Shown: positions 31,256 to 43,268, counted from the stretch's first letter. The stretch: 54,348 nt of DNA from Sulfuricella sp. (GCA_028714315.1 JAQTMN010000011.1:1-54348); one strand, 5' to 3'. A program made the numbers and translations. The notes: generated by a model not told the origin, from the letters alone.

Positions 31256-32377
31256 ATGTTATTAATACAAACAAATAGGGATGCCTTACTAAAGCCTTTG
31301 CAGGCAGTCATCGGCATCGTGGAAAGACGGCATACCCTGCCGATATTGTCCAACGTGTTGATCGAGAAAAGCGCAGGAAGCCTGTCCGTTGTCGCGACGG
31401 ATCTCGAAATACAGATTACCGCAACAACGGAAAGCGAAATCGAAGTGCCTGATTTTGCGGTGACTGCGGCGGCAAAAAAATTGCAGGACATTTGCCGGGC
31501 GTTTCCAGAAACTGCTCAGATTTCCCTGGAAAGCGACGAGTCCCGCCTTCAAATCAAGGTAGGTAAGAGCCGATTCAACCTGCAAACGCTTCCGGCCATC
31601 GATTTTCCGAAACTGGTCCCATCCACGGAGAGCCGGTCAGTAATAACATTGGGGCAGAAGAGTCTGAAAAACCTGCTGAATCATGTGCAATACGCCATGG
31701 CCCAACAGGATATCCGCTATTATCTTAATGGCTTATTACTTGTCGTTGAAAAAGGACTGCTCCGGGTGGTCACCACCGACGGCCACCGGCTCAGCATGGC
31801 AAGCTTTCCGCTCGATGATGCGGTGGAAAACATCCAAAATCAACCGCAGGAAGTGATTTTGCCGCGTAAGACCATAACCGAGCTGATAAAGCTGCTGCAT
31901 GACACGGACGAAGAAGTTACGATAGAGATCGGGCAGAATCAAACCCGGTTTTCGTTCGCGAATATCGTACTGGTTTCAAAAATCGTCGAGGGCAAATTTC
32001 CGGACTACAATCGAGTCATCCCGGCCAGTTACCAGAATCATGTCGAAATTGAGCGCGCCACGCTGCTACAGGCACTACAGCGCGCGTCCATCCTGTCCAA
32101 TGAAAAATTCCGGGGTGTCCGCCTGGTTCTGACGCAAGATAGCTTGCGCATCATTTGCAACAACAACGAGCAGGAAGAAGCGCAAGAGGAAATAGAGATC
32201 AGTTACGCGGGCGACGCGCTCGACATTGGTTTCAACGTCAACTACCTGCTTGACGTCCTGAATAATCTAACCGACGACGCAATCACCCTCTCATTCGGCG
32301 ATGCGAACAGCAGCGGTCTGATTACCGTCCCCGGCAACGAATTCTTCAAGTATGTCGTAATGCCGATGCGCATTTGA
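31256..32377 (+). CDS. dnaN: DNA polymerase III beta sliding clamp
   Basis: A 373-residue clamp of three related domains that dimerises around DNA and tethers polymerase. The N-terminus is MLLIQTNRDALLKPLQAVIG, and VVTTDGHRLSMASFP and the C-terminal MPMRI are conserved. The C-terminal cleft binds clamp-interacting peptides. An AGGAA lies 8 bp before the ATG. The gene is slightly lower in GC at its 5' end, continuing the AT-rich origin region. Confidence 0.97.
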   Translation: MLLIQTNRDALLKPLQAVIGIVERRHTLPILSNVLIEKSAGSLSVVATDLEIQITATTESEIEVPDFAVTAAAKKLQDICRAFPETAQISLESDESRLQIKVGKSRFNLQTLPAIDFPKLVPSTESRSVITLGQKSLKNLLNHVQYAMAQQDIRYYLNGLLLVVEKGLLRVVTTDGHRLSMASFPLDDAVENIQNQPQEVILPRKTITELIKLLHDTDEEVTIEIGQNQTRFSFANIVLVSKIVEGKFPDYNRVIPASYQNHVEIERATLLQALQRASILSNEKFRGVRLVLTQDSLRIICNNNEQEEAQEEIEISYAGDALDIGFNVNYLLDVLNNLTDDAITLSFGDANSSGLITVPGNEFFKYVVMPMRI

Positions 32378-32384
32378 GTTCAAT

Positions 32385-32400
32385 TGTTTCACGTGGAACC
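32385..32400. promoter_or_regulatory. Degenerate parS site between dnaN and gyrB
   Basis: TGTTTCACGTGGAACC matches parS at 14 of 16 positions and keeps the central CACGTG. It fills most of the 31-bp gap between the dnaN stop and the gyrB start, so it also occupies the gyrB ribosome-binding region. It lies 6.6 kb from the perfect parS, on the other side of dnaA. Confidence 0.65.
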
Positions 32401-32405
32401 TATAA

Positions 32406-34799
<2,394 letters not shown>

Positions 34800-34800
34800 G

Positions 34801-35949
34801 GTGGGATCCCATGCGACATGGGATATTTTCTGCACCGTCGTCGACAACTACGGCGACATCGGGGTGTGTTGGCGTCTCGCCCGGCAGCTGGCGGCGGAAC
34901 ACGGGTTAACGGTGCGGCTTTGGGCCGACGACCTGCCGAGTTTCCATCGAATCTGTCCGGAAGCCGACCCGCGGCTTCCGATTCAGACCCTCCGCAGTGT
35001 AGAAATAAGGCAGTGGAGCGAAGCCAATTTGTCGGTTGTTCCCGCCGATGTGGTGATCGAAGCCTTCGCCTGCGACATGCCGGAAACCTACTTGGCGACC
35101 ATGGCGACGAGCGGGCGCAAGCATGCCTGGGTCAACCTGGAATACCTCAGCGCGGAAACCTGGATCGACAGCCATCACGGCCTCCCCTCGCCCCATCCCA
35201 GACTGCCGCTGATCAAGTATTTTTTCTTTCCGGGTTTTTCCGAAGATAGCGGGGGACTTTTAGCCGAGACCGGCTTGGCCGGCCGCCGCCTTCGGTTTCA
35301 GGCCCAGCCGGCGTTGCGGGAAGCGTTTTGGCGCAGCCTGGACATGCCCGCTCCGGGCGCGGAGGAACTCCGCATTTCGCTTTTTTGCTACGCGGATAAT
35401 GCCGCCCAGGCGCTGTTTTCATTCTGGTCCGAGGGCACGATGCCGGTGCTATGCGTCGTGCCGGAGGGGGTCGCGGCAGCGCAGATTTCGGAGTTTTTCC
35501 GCCGACCCTACTCCGGCGCGGGGAACCATTTCGGAAAAAAGAATCTTATTGTCAGGGTGTTACCTTTTCTGGAGCAGGATGCCTATGACCGGCTGTTATG
35601 GGCGTGCGATTTCAACTTCGTGCGGGGCGAAGATTCTTTCCTCCGCGCGCAATGGGCCGCGCGGCCGATGGTCTGGCAGATTTACCCGCAGCGGGAAGAG
35701 GCGCACAGGCCGAAACTGAGGGCTTTCCTGAGCCGATATTGCGCCGATTTGGCGCCGGCCGCAGCCGCGGACCTGGACGCTTTTACCGATTCCTGGAACC
35801 GGGGCGGCGCTGTCCGCCCGGATTGGGACGGCCTGTGGCGCCATCGGCCCGTGCTGGACCAGCATGCACGGGAATGGGCGAACACCCTGATGAAAAAAGA
35901 AGATTTGGCCACAAAGCTGGTGAATTTTTGCAACAATAAGTTACAATAG
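34801..35949 (+). CDS. earP: EF-P arginine-32 rhamnosyltransferase
   Basis: A 382-residue GT-B glycosyltransferase that transfers rhamnose from dTDP-rhamnose to Arg32 of EF-P. The start is a GTG one base after the gyrB stop. It gives DIFCTVVDNYGDIGVCWRLA, the diagnostic EarP N-terminus with the two catalytic-region Asp residues (15 and 19). The donor-binding C-terminal part includes NFVRGEDSFLRAQWA, whose Glu is the other conserved catalytic residue. The substrate gene efp is next, and its product does carry Arg32. Proteins of this family were once listed as DUF2331. Confidence 0.95.
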   Translation: MGSHATWDIFCTVVDNYGDIGVCWRLARQLAAEHGLTVRLWADDLPSFHRICPEADPRLPIQTLRSVEIRQWSEANLSVVPADVVIEAFACDMPETYLATMATSGRKHAWVNLEYLSAETWIDSHHGLPSPHPRLPLIKYFFFPGFSEDSGGLLAETGLAGRRLRFQAQPALREAFWRSLDMPAPGAEELRISLFCYADNAAQALFSFWSEGTMPVLCVVPEGVAAAQISEFFRRPYSGAGNHFGKKNLIVRVLPFLEQDAYDRLLWACDFNFVRGEDSFLRAQWAARPMVWQIYPQREEAHRPKLRAFLSRYCADLAPAAAADLDAFTDSWNRGGAVRPDWDGLWRHRPVLDQHAREWANTLMKKEDLATKLVNFCNNKLQ

Positions 35950-35995
35950 CCGACTTTTTATCCGCACAACTTTATAACCTTCCGCAGGAATAGAC

Positions 35996-36556
35996 ATGAA
36001 AACTGCTCAAGAAGTCCGTCCAGGCAACGTAATCATGATCGGCAACGACCCGATGGTGGTCCTGAAAGCCGAGTACACCAAGTCCGGCCGCAATGCATCC
36101 GTGGTCAAAATGAAAATGAAAAATCTGCTGACCGGCTCCGGTTCCGAAGCCGTCTATCGGGCGGACGACAAGTTTGAAGTGGTCATTCTCGAACGCAAGG
36201 AAGTGACTTATTCCTACTTTGCCGACCCGATGTTCGTTTTCATGGACACCGAATACAATCAGCACGAGGTTGAACAGGAAAACCTGGGCGATGCCGTGAA
36301 CTATCTCGAAGACGGCATGCCCTGCGAAGTGGTGTTCTATCAGGGTAAGGCGATCTCGGTCGAGCTGCCCACTACCGTGGTGCGCGAAATCATTTACACC
36401 GAACCCGCCGTGCGCGGCGATACTTCCGGCAAGGTATTGAAGCCGGCGAAGATTTCCACCGGTTTTGAATTGCCGGTCGCTCTGTTCTGCGAGATCGGCG
36501 ACAAGATCGAAATCGATACCCGCACCGCCGAGTTCAAGCGCCGCGTCGCCGCCTGA
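35996..36556 (+). CDS. efp: Translation elongation factor P
   Basis: A 186-residue three-domain protein that relieves ribosome stalling at polyproline. The tip of the N-terminal KOW domain reads KSGRNAS with Arg at position 32, the residue rhamnosylated by EarP. Lysine-type EF-P, modified by EpmA, would have Lys here. The C-terminal OB domains include the conserved [20 protein letters not shown]. It is 46 bp after earP and is followed by a bidirectional terminator. Confidence 0.97.
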   Translation: MKTAQEVRPGNVIMIGNDPMVVLKAEYTKSGRNASVVKMKMKNLLTGSGSEAVYRADDKFEVVILERKEVTYSYFADPMFVFMDTEYNQHEVEQENLGDAVNYLEDGMPCEVVFYQGKAISVELPTTVVREIIYTEPAVRGDTSGKVLKPAKISTGFELPVALFCEIGDKIEIDTRTAEFKRRVAA

Positions 36557-36572
36557 ACCAGCAGGAAGCAGA

Positions 36573-36599
36573 AAAAAAGGGGCGACAAGCCCCTTTTTT
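36573..36599. terminator. Bidirectional rho-independent terminator between efp and topA
   Basis: GGGGC (36579-36583) and GCCCC (36589-36593) pair across a 5-nt loop. Six A residues lie before and six T residues after, so the stem is U-tailed on both strands. It serves the plus-strand efp and the convergent minus-strand topA. Confidence 0.92.
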
Positions 36600-36620
36600 A
36601 TTTACTAATTCAAACCGCTT

Positions 36621-38903
36621 TTACTCTTCCGCGGTCGCCATCTGTTCCGTAAAGCCGCACTCTTTCTGCGGACAGACTTTTTCCGTTCCGCGGCGCTTGG
36701 TGGTCTTGATAGTCAGCACCGGCCAGCCGCACTTCGGGCAGTTTTCGGCGATGGGCGGGTTCCACACGGCGTATTTGCAATCCGGATAAGTGTTGCAGGA
36801 ATAAAACATCTTGCCGTACCGGCTCTTGCGCTCGATCAAACTGCCTTTCTTGCATTCCGGGCAGACCACGCCCGAATCCCTCGGTTTTTCCAGCGGCTCG
36901 ATGAATTTGCACTTGGGGTACGCTGAGCAGCCGATGAATTTGCCGTAGGGGCCGGACTTGATGTGCAACGGACTGTCGCACTTGGGGCAAAGCCGTCCTT
37001 CCACCACCACCGGTTCGTCCGGCTTGACTTCGCCGTCCATGCTGCGGGTGTAGTCGCATTCCGGATAGCCGCTGCAACCGACGAACTTGCCCCGCTTGCC
37101 CAGCCTGACCGACAGGGGCTTGCCGCATTTCGGGCAGGCTTCGTCGAGTTGTTCGTGGGTGATGTCCTTGCGTTCGATATTCTTCTTTTCGTCGATTTGC
37201 TGGCTGAAGCCCTTCCAGAAATCCGCCAACACCGGAATCCACTCCTTGTCGCCGTTGGAGATTACGTCGAGCTGGTCTTCCAGCTTGGCGGTAAAATCGT
37301 AATCGACATAGCGCGTAAAGTGTTCGGTGAGGAACTTGTTGACCACGGAACCCACATCGGTGGGGAAAAAGCGTTTCTTGTCGAGAACCACATATTCCCT
37401 GGCCTGCAGGGTCGAGATGATGCTGGCGTAGGTCGAGGGGCGGCCGATGCCGTGCTCTTCCAGATCCTTGACCAGGCTGGCCTCGGTATAGCGCGGCGGC
37501 GGCTGCGTGAAATGCTGTTCGCCGTAGAGCTTGTCGAGGGCGACCACCTCGCCTTTTTCCAGCGGCGGCAACTTGCTTTCGCCCTCTTCCTCCTGGTCGT
37601 CCTCGCTTTCCTGGTAGACCGCGATAAAGCCGGGGAAAACCAGCGTCTGGCCGGAGGCGCGGAACAGGGTGGCATCGTCCGCCACGGCGAGATCCAGGCT
37701 GACGGTATCGAATTTCGCCGGACTCATCTGGCATGCCAGCGTGCGCTTCCAGATCATTTCGTAGAGCTTGGCCTGATCGGCCGTGAGGAACGCCCGCACG
37801 CTGTCCGGCGTGCGCAGGATGGACGTCGGCCGGATGGCTTCGTGCGCTTCCTGGGCGTTCTTGGATTTGTTCTTGTACTGCACCGGCTGTTTGGGCAGAT
37901 AGTCCGGCTCGAACTTGCCGGCGATATAGTCGCGGATTTCGGCCAGGGCCTCGTTGGCCAGGTTGACCGAATCGGTACGCATGTAAGTGATCAAACCGAC
38001 CGCGCCGCCGCCGGTGTCGATCCCCTCGTAAAGCTGCTGCGCCACCCGCATCGTGCGGTCGGTAGTGAAACCGAGCTTGCGCACGGCTTCCTGCTGCAGG
38101 GTGGAGGTGGTAAAGGGCGCGGTGGGCTGGCGCTGCTTGCGTTTCTTGTCGACCTGGACCACGGTTGCCCGGCCGTTGCCGCCCTTGTTCAGGTACTCGA
38201 CAACGTCCGCCTGCGCCGTATCGGTACCGATGCTGAACTGCCCCAGTTTTTCGCCCTTGTACTGGAACAGCTTGGCGGAGAATTTCTGCCGGCCCTTGTG
38301 GGAATCGAGATGGATGCTCCAGTATTCCTGGGTCTTGAACGCCAGGATCTCGGCTTCGCGCTCGACGATCATGCGCAGCGCCGGACTTTGTACCCGCCCG
38401 GCGGACAGGCCGCGCCGGATCTTGCGCCATAGCAGCGGCGAGAGATTGAACCCGACCAGGTAGTCCAGCGCCCGCCGCGCCTGCTGCGCATTGACCAGCG
38501 GCATCAGGATGTCGCGCGGTGCGGCGACGGCGGCCTGCACGGCGGACTGGGTGATCTCGTGGAACACCACGCGCTTCACGTTTTTCTTGGCGAGCAGTTT
38601 CTTGGATTTCAGGATTTCCGCCAGGTGCCACGCTATGGCTTCCCCTTCGCGGTCCGGGTCGGTCGCCAGATAGACGTTGTCGGCGAGCTTGACGGCCTTG
38701 GCGATGGCATCGACGTGCTTGGCATTGCGCTCGATCAGCTGATACTTCATCTTGAAATCGTGCTCGGTATCGACCGCCCCCTGCTTGGGCACCAAGTCGC
38801 GCACATGGCCGTAGGAAGCGAGGATTTCGAAATCCGGGCCGAGGTATTTTTTCAGGGTTTTGGCTTTGGACGGGGACTCGACGATCAGGAGGCTGGCAGA
38901 CAT
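36621..38903 (-). CDS. topA: DNA topoisomerase I (type IA)
   Basis: A 760-residue enzyme relaxing negative supercoils. The TOPRIM domain begins LLIVESPSKAKTLKKYLG and includes DPDREGEAIAWHL. The active-site Tyr is about residue 307 in GLITYMRTDSVNLA. Four C-terminal Cys4 zinc-ribbon repeats follow (for example CPKCGKPLSVRLGKRGKFVG, and later VCPECKK and NCPKCGW). I use the ATG at 38903. A TTG four codons upstream is less likely. It is the last gene of the leftward LysM-dprA-smg-topA group. Confidence 0.97.
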   Translation of the reverse strand: MSASLLIVESPSKAKTLKKYLGPDFEILASYGHVRDLVPKQGAVDTEHDFKMKYQLIERNAKHVDAIAKAVKLADNVYLATDPDREGEAIAWHLAEILKSKKLLAKKNVKRVVFHEITQSAVQAAVAAPRDILMPLVNAQQARRALDYLVGFNLSPLLWRKIRRGLSAGRVQSPALRMIVEREAEILAFKTQEYWSIHLDSHKGRQKFSAKLFQYKGEKLGQFSIGTDTAQADVVEYLNKGGNGRATVVQVDKKRKQRQPTAPFTTSTLQQEAVRKLGFTTDRTMRVAQQLYEGIDTGGGAVGLITYMRTDSVNLANEALAEIRDYIAGKFEPDYLPKQPVQYKNKSKNAQEAHEAIRPTSILRTPDSVRAFLTADQAKLYEMIWKRTLACQMSPAKFDTVSLDLAVADDATLFRASGQTLVFPGFIAVYQESEDDQEEEGESKLPPLEKGEVVALDKLYGEQHFTQPPPRYTEASLVKDLEEHGIGRPSTYASIISTLQAREYVVLDKKRFFPTDVGSVVNKFLTEHFTRYVDYDFTAKLEDQLDVISNGDKEWIPVLADFWKGFSQQIDEKKNIERKDITHEQLDEACPKCGKPLSVRLGKRGKFVGCSGYPECDYTRSMDGEVKPDEPVVVEGRLCPKCDSPLHIKSGPYGKFIGCSAYPKCKFIEPLEKPRDSGVVCPECKKGSLIERKSRYGKMFYSCNTYPDCKYAVWNPPIAENCPKCGWPVLTIKTTKRRGTEKVCPQKECGFTEQMATAEE

Positions 38904-38975
38904 GCGCTCTCGCAAAAAATTAGTGGGTTTGGGCGCGGATGATAATGAAAAACCGGCGGGGATGACAACAACCGG

Positions 38976-39434
38976 TTAATGCATGGTAGGCTGGGAATCG
39001 CCGAACAGCAAGTCCTCGATGAACATGAAATCGCTCGCCTGGCCCTGGCTCCACAACACGATCAGCACGGTCCATTTGACCTGTTCGAGCGAAACTTCCT
39101 GCTCGTTGAGCGCCATAACCCGATCGACGACCCATTCCCGCTGAACCGGATTGATGATGCCGGAGGTTTCGAGAAACAGCAGGAAGCCGCGCGACTCGGT
39201 GCCGATCTTCGCTTCCTCCGCCTCGGAGTAGAAGCGTTGCGCGCGGGAGCCGGCCAAGCCGGGCAGCGGATCCTGCCGGGCGAGGGTCTCCAGGCCGCCG
39301 ATCCATGACATGGCGAGGTTGATCTCGTCCCGGTCGAAGCCCGCCGCGCTCAACTCGCGCGTCAGCGTTCCCTCGTCGGGATAGACGTCCACCTCAAAAT
39401 AGTTTTCAAACAAGTAAACCAGAATTTCGAACAT
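38976..39434 (-). CDS. smg: Smg family protein (DUF494)
   Basis: A 152-residue acidic protein of the Smg/DUF494 family. It is found next to dprA and topA in many beta- and gammaproteobacteria, and its molecular role is not established. The start MFEILVYLFENYFE at 39434 is typical. Earlier in-frame starts would add an unrelated extension. The mid segment LNEQEVSLEQVKWTVLIVLW is the conserved part. It lies 34 bp after dprA and 72 bp before topA. Confidence 0.93.
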   Translation of the reverse strand: MFEILVYLFENYFEVDVYPDEGTLTRELSAAGFDRDEINLAMSWIGGLETLARQDPLPGLAGSRAQRFYSEAEEAKIGTESRGFLLFLETSGIINPVQREWVVDRVMALNEQEVSLEQVKWTVLIVLWSQGQASDFMFIEDLLFGDSQPTMH

Positions 39435-39468
39435 TATGCGCGCTTCGGTGAGGAGTTCCGCGTTGGAA

Positions 39469-40551
39469 TCAGCCGGATGGAGCAATCCTTTGGTAGAGCC
39501 CGCCGGGCAGGCTGGCGACGTGTCCTTCCAGCTCCAGTTGCAACAGCATGGCGCAAACGCTATCGCTCGTCAAGCCGCTGGATTCGGCCAGCGCATCGAT
39601 GCCGACGGGGTCGAAGCCGAGTGCATCGAGCAACGGGCAAGGCGCGCCGGCCGCATCTTCACCCGGTTTGGCGGCGGGCTGCGACGGCCATTTCAACTCA
39701 TCGAGGATGTCGCCGGCGCATTCGACCAGCTTGGCGCCCTGCTTGATCAGGGCATGGCTGCCCTTGGACAGGGGTGAATGGATCGAGCCGGGAATTGCGA
39801 ACACCTCCCGCCCCTGCTCCACCGCGAGCCGGGCCGTGATGAGCGAGCCGCTGCGCAGCGCCGCCTCGACCACCAGGCAGCCCTGGGAAAGGCCGCAGAT
39901 GATGCGGTTGCGGCGCGGGAAGTTGTGTGCCTTGGCGAGGGTGCCCAGCGCGAACTCGGACACCAGCACGCCGTGCTCGGCCAGCTGGTGGGCCAAGGCG
40001 TGGTTGCGCGACGGGTAGACGATGTCCAGGCCGGTGCCGACGACGGCGATGCTGCTGGACGCTCCCGCCAGGCCGCCCCGATGAGCGGCCGCGTCGATGC
40101 CCAAGGCCAGGCCGCTGACGATGCACAGGCCGTTGTCGCTCAGGCTGTGGGAAAACGATTCCGCGTTGGCGGCCCCCTGCGGAGTGGCGTTGCGGCTGCC
40201 GACAACCGCCAGCGCGGGCCGGTTGAGCAGATCGCGCCGGCCCTTGGCGTAAAGCAGGGGCGGCGGGTCGGGGATTTGCAGCAGTGCCTGCGGGTAATCC
40301 GCATCGGCCAGGGTGATGACGTGGTTGGCGTCGTTTTCGAGCCAGTCGTCGAGTGGCGCGAGCGCCTGTCGGGGGATGCCGGCGCGGATGCCATCCGCCA
40401 CCGGCTTGCTGACTACGTCGGTCAGGGAGGCATAGGACGCGGCGTAGATATTTTCGGGCTCGCCGAACGCGCGCAGCAGCTTACGGTAGGTTTCGCCGCC
40501 CAGCCCCGGTATCAGGCTCAGGCCAACCCAGCTGGCGATATCGTCGTTCAT
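39469..40551 (-). CDS. dprA: DNA processing protein DprA
   Basis: A 360-residue protein that loads RecA onto single-stranded DNA entering during natural transformation. The N-terminal SAM-like helices are followed by the extended Rossmann core with VVGSRNATPQGAANA, IVSGLALGIDAAAHRGGLA and FPRRNRIICGLS. The C-terminal winged-helix domain (GFDPVGIDALAESSGLTSD) is present, so the gene is complete. Conservation of dprA does not by itself prove competence. It starts 19 bp after the LysM gene. Confidence 0.96.
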   Translation of the reverse strand: MNDDIASWVGLSLIPGLGGETYRKLLRAFGEPENIYAASYASLTDVVSKPVADGIRAGIPRQALAPLDDWLENDANHVITLADADYPQALLQIPDPPPLLYAKGRRDLLNRPALAVVGSRNATPQGAANAESFSHSLSDNGLCIVSGLALGIDAAAHRGGLAGASSSIAVVGTGLDIVYPSRNHALAHQLAEHGVLVSEFALGTLAKAHNFPRRNRIICGLSQGCLVVEAALRSGSLITARLAVEQGREVFAIPGSIHSPLSKGSHALIKQGAKLVECAGDILDELKWPSQPAAKPGEDAAGAPCPLLDALGFDPVGIDALAESSGLTSDSVCAMLLQLELEGHVASLPGGLYQRIAPSG

Positions 40552-40570
40552 CCGCCGGCTCGGCGCCGGG

Positions 40571-41605
40571 TCAGGGCGTGCGCACGTCGTCCAGCAGCTG
40601 CACCGGCCGCGTGGTTTGCATCACCAGGGCGTAAGATAGCTTGTCGAAGACGCGGAAGACGAACACCAGCCCGTAGCGCTCGTCCGGCAGCTTGACGATT
40701 TCCGGCGAAGCCTTGTCGCTCTCGTTGGGCTTTACGCTTCGGCCGTGGCGGTAAATCGCCAGCACATGGCCGATTTCCAGCCCGTTCCGCCCGCCCCGGT
40801 TCAGGGTGACGATCGCGCCCGAACCGACTTCGGCCACGCCGCCATATGCCGAGATGACGCGGCCGCTGACGATCTGCTCCGGGGCGTGGGGCACGTAGGC
40901 GTTGACCGCCTCCTCTTTTGCCTCGACCAAGCGGTCGCCGATGTTGATTTCCTGGACGGACTTGGTGATTTCGATCGTGGCGGGCCCGCCGTAGCGCGTG
41001 ACCTTGGCGTCGCCCAGGTATACCGCTTCATACCCCAGTACGGCCCCGCTATCCGGGTCGGCCAGCGCCTTGCCCGGGCGGTAGATCTGCCAGTGCAGCG
41101 GCCCGCCTTCCGGGATGGTTTGCACGTAGGCGGTATTGCCGGCGCCGAGGACAACGCGGCTCTCGTCCGTGTCGATGATGTACGGTGCGGTCTCCAGCGC
41201 CCCTTCCTCGATCACCAGCGGTTTGCTGAGGAACGGGCCGATCTCGGTTTGCGGGATGCTCGGAATGGCGGCGGCCTCGGTCTGTTCGGCGCGCACGCGC
41301 GGGCTCAGCCGTACCGTTTCCTGGCCCTTGACCAGACGCAGTTCGGGTGAGCCGTTGCGGGTGTCGAGCACGATCATGTCGCCGGGATAAATCCAGTGCG
41401 GGTTCTTGATTTGCTGCCGGTTCATTTTCCAGATTTCGGGCCAGCGCCACGGCTCCTTGAGGAATTTTCCCGAGACGCCCCAGAGCGTGTCTCCTTTCGC
41501 CACCACATAATGGTCGGGAGGGTTGTCCCGTAGCGCAATTTCGGCGGCATAAGACAGCGAACTAAAGCCGAAAAGCAAAATCAGAGCTAAAATAGGCGTT
41601 TTCAT
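40571..41605 (-). CDS. LysM-domain exported protein
   Basis: A 344-residue exported protein. The signal peptide is about residues 1-20 (MKTPILALILLFGFSSLSYA). A LysM peptidoglycan-binding domain follows immediately (residues about 30-80, HYVVAKGDTLWGVSGKF through IYPGDMIVL). The remainder is a conserved beta-rich region without catalytic signatures that I recognise. Genes of this type stand between dprA and def in many betaproteobacteria. It is first in the leftward dprA-smg-topA group and divergent from def. The 121-bp gap to def contains weak promoter-like hexamers only. Confidence 0.9.
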   Translation of the reverse strand: MKTPILALILLFGFSSLSYAAEIALRDNPPDHYVVAKGDTLWGVSGKFLKEPWRWPEIWKMNRQQIKNPHWIYPGDMIVLDTRNGSPELRLVKGQETVRLSPRVRAEQTEAAAIPSIPQTEIGPFLSKPLVIEEGALETAPYIIDTDESRVVLGAGNTAYVQTIPEGGPLHWQIYRPGKALADPDSGAVLGYEAVYLGDAKVTRYGGPATIEITKSVQEINIGDRLVEAKEEAVNAYVPHAPEQIVSGRVISAYGGVAEVGSGAIVTLNRGGRNGLEIGHVLAIYRHGRSVKPNESDKASPEIVKLPDERYGLVFVFRVFDKLSYALVMQTTRPVQLLDDVRTP

Positions 41606-41726
41606 GGACAGGCCTCAATCGTGGGTTGTCCCTGGCGGGCGCCGACGTGGGCACCACAATCCTTAACGAATTCAGGGGTTGGGTCGGATTTTGCAGGTAA
41701 TTGATTAAACAAGCAAGCATTACATT

Positions 41727-42230
41727 ATGGCCATTTTGAAGATACTGCGTTATCCCGACGAGCGGCTGCACACCGTAGCCGCTCCCGTCGCCGAAGTGAA
41801 CGACGAAATCCGTCGCCTGGCGGCGGATATGGCGGAAACCATGTACGCCGCGCCCGGCATCGGCCTCGCCGCCACCCAGGTCAACGCCCACTGCCAGCTC
41901 ATCGTGGTGGACATTTCCGAGGAGCGCAACAGCCTGCTGGCATGCATCAATCCGACCATCCTGGCGAGCGACGGGAAAAAAGAGCACGAGGAGGGCTGCC
42001 TGTCCGTTCCAGGCATTTATGAGACCGTCACCCGCGCCGAAAGAGTCACGGTGCGGGCGCTGAACCTCGAGGGAAAGCCCTTCACCGTCGAGGCGGAGGG
42101 ATTGCTGGCGATCTGTCTCCAGCACGAGATCGATCACTTGCGAGGCAAGGTGTTCGTCGAATACCTGTCGCGCCTGAAACTCAACCGCATCCGCCAGAAG
42201 ATGAAGAAGCTGATGCAGGAAACCTTATAG
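41727..42230 (+). CDS. def: Peptide deformylase
   Basis: A 167-residue metallohydrolase that removes the N-formyl group from new proteins. The three motifs are present: [18 protein letters not shown] (metal Cys) and [10 protein letters not shown] (metal His residues and catalytic Glu). Length is normal. It is the first gene of the rightward def-fmt-htpX-rsmB group and pairs functionally with fmt. Confidence 0.97.
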   Translation: MAILKILRYPDERLHTVAAPVAEVNDEIRRLAADMAETMYAAPGIGLAATQVNAHCQLIVVDISEERNSLLACINPTILASDGKKEHEEGCLSVPGIYETVTRAERVTVRALNLEGKPFTVEAEGLLAICLQHEIDHLRGKVFVEYLSRLKLNRIRQKMKKLMQETL

Positions 42231-42253
42231 TAATCAGTTTTCAGTCGATCCGA

Positions 42254-42281
42254 AACTGACAACTGACAACTGACAACTGAC
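42254..42281. repeat. 7-bp tandem repeat directly before the fmt start
   Basis: Four perfect copies of AACTGAC run from 42254 to 42281 and end one base before the fmt ATG at 42283. No Shine-Dalgarno-like GGAG or AGGA is left in the 50-bp gap after def. The same heptamer family, on the other strand, builds the long hairpin at 51699-51831. Confidence 0.9.
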
Positions 42282-42282
42282 A

Positions 42283-43209
42283 ATGAAACTGATTTTCGCC
42301 GGTACGCCGGAATTTGCGGCGGCGGCGCTGGCCGCGCTGCTTGACGCGGGGCACGAGATCGCCCTGGTGCTGACCCAGCCCGACCGGCCGGCCGGCCGCG
42401 GCATGAAGCTAACGCCCAGCCCGGTCAAGCAACTGGCGTTGCAGCACGGCGTCACCGTGCTGCAACCGCTAAGCCTGAAAGACGCCGAGGTTCAGGCCCG
42501 GCTCGCGGCGGTTGGGGCCGAAGCGATGATCGTCGCCGCCTACGGCTTGCTGCTGCCGCCGGCGGTGCTGTCGATTCCCCGCCGCGGCTGCCTCAACATC
42601 CACGCCTCGCTGCTGCCGCGCTGGCGCGGTGCGGCGCCGATCCAACGCGCCCTGCTGGCGGGCGATGCCGAAACCGGCATCACCATCATGCAGATGGACG
42701 AGGGGCTGGATACCGGCGCCATGCTCATGCGCGCGGCGCTGCCGATTGCCGCCGAAGATACCGCGCAGACCCTGCACGACAAGCTGGCGGCACAGGGCGC
42801 GGCGACGATCGTTGCCGCGCTGCGCCAGCTGGAGCAAGATGCGCTGCCGGCGCAGCTCCAGGACGCCGCGGCGGCGACTTACGCGGCCAAGCTATCGAAG
42901 GCGGAAGGATCGATCGACTGGCGCCGGAGCGCCGTGGAGCTGGCTCGCGCGGTGCGCGCTTATAATCCGTTTCCCGTCGCGCAGGCCCGTTTCCAGGGCG
43001 AAACCTGGCGCGTCTGGCAGGCGCGGGCGGTGGACCGGCCGGGTGCGCCGGGCAAAGTCTTGGCGGCGGACAAGGACGGCATCCTGGTCGGCTGCGGCGA
43101 AGGCGCGCTGCTGTTGATCGAACTCCAGAAAGCGGGCGGCAAGCGGCTGCCGGCGGCAAGCTTTCTGGCGGGGAATCCGCTCGCGCCGGGTCAAGAATTC
43201 GACGCTTGA
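42283..43209 (+). CDS. fmt: Methionyl-tRNA formyltransferase
   Basis: A 308-residue enzyme that formylates Met-tRNA-fMet with 10-formyl-THF. The N-terminal catalytic domain starts [16 protein letters not shown]. The active-site Asn and His are in [20 protein letters not shown], and the Asp in [10 protein letters not shown]. The C-terminal OB-type tRNA-binding domain is present. The start codon directly follows a heptamer repeat that replaces any recognisable ribosome-binding site. This is unusual for a housekeeping gene. Confidence 0.96.
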   Translation: MKLIFAGTPEFAAAALAALLDAGHEIALVLTQPDRPAGRGMKLTPSPVKQLALQHGVTVLQPLSLKDAEVQARLAAVGAEAMIVAAYGLLLPPAVLSIPRRGCLNIHASLLPRWRGAAPIQRALLAGDAETGITIMQMDEGLDTGAMLMRAALPIAAEDTAQTLHDKLAAQGAATIVAALRQLEQDALPAQLQDAAAATYAAKLSKAEGSIDWRRSAVELARAVRAYNPFPVAQARFQGETWRVWQARAVDRPGAPGKVLAADKDGILVGCGEGALLLIELQKAGGKRLPAASFLAGNPLAPGQEFDA

Positions 43210-43268
43210 TTTTGCCGGGCGCGCACCCATTTCAGCGCTACGGCTCACAGTCACGGGAGGAATCAGCC

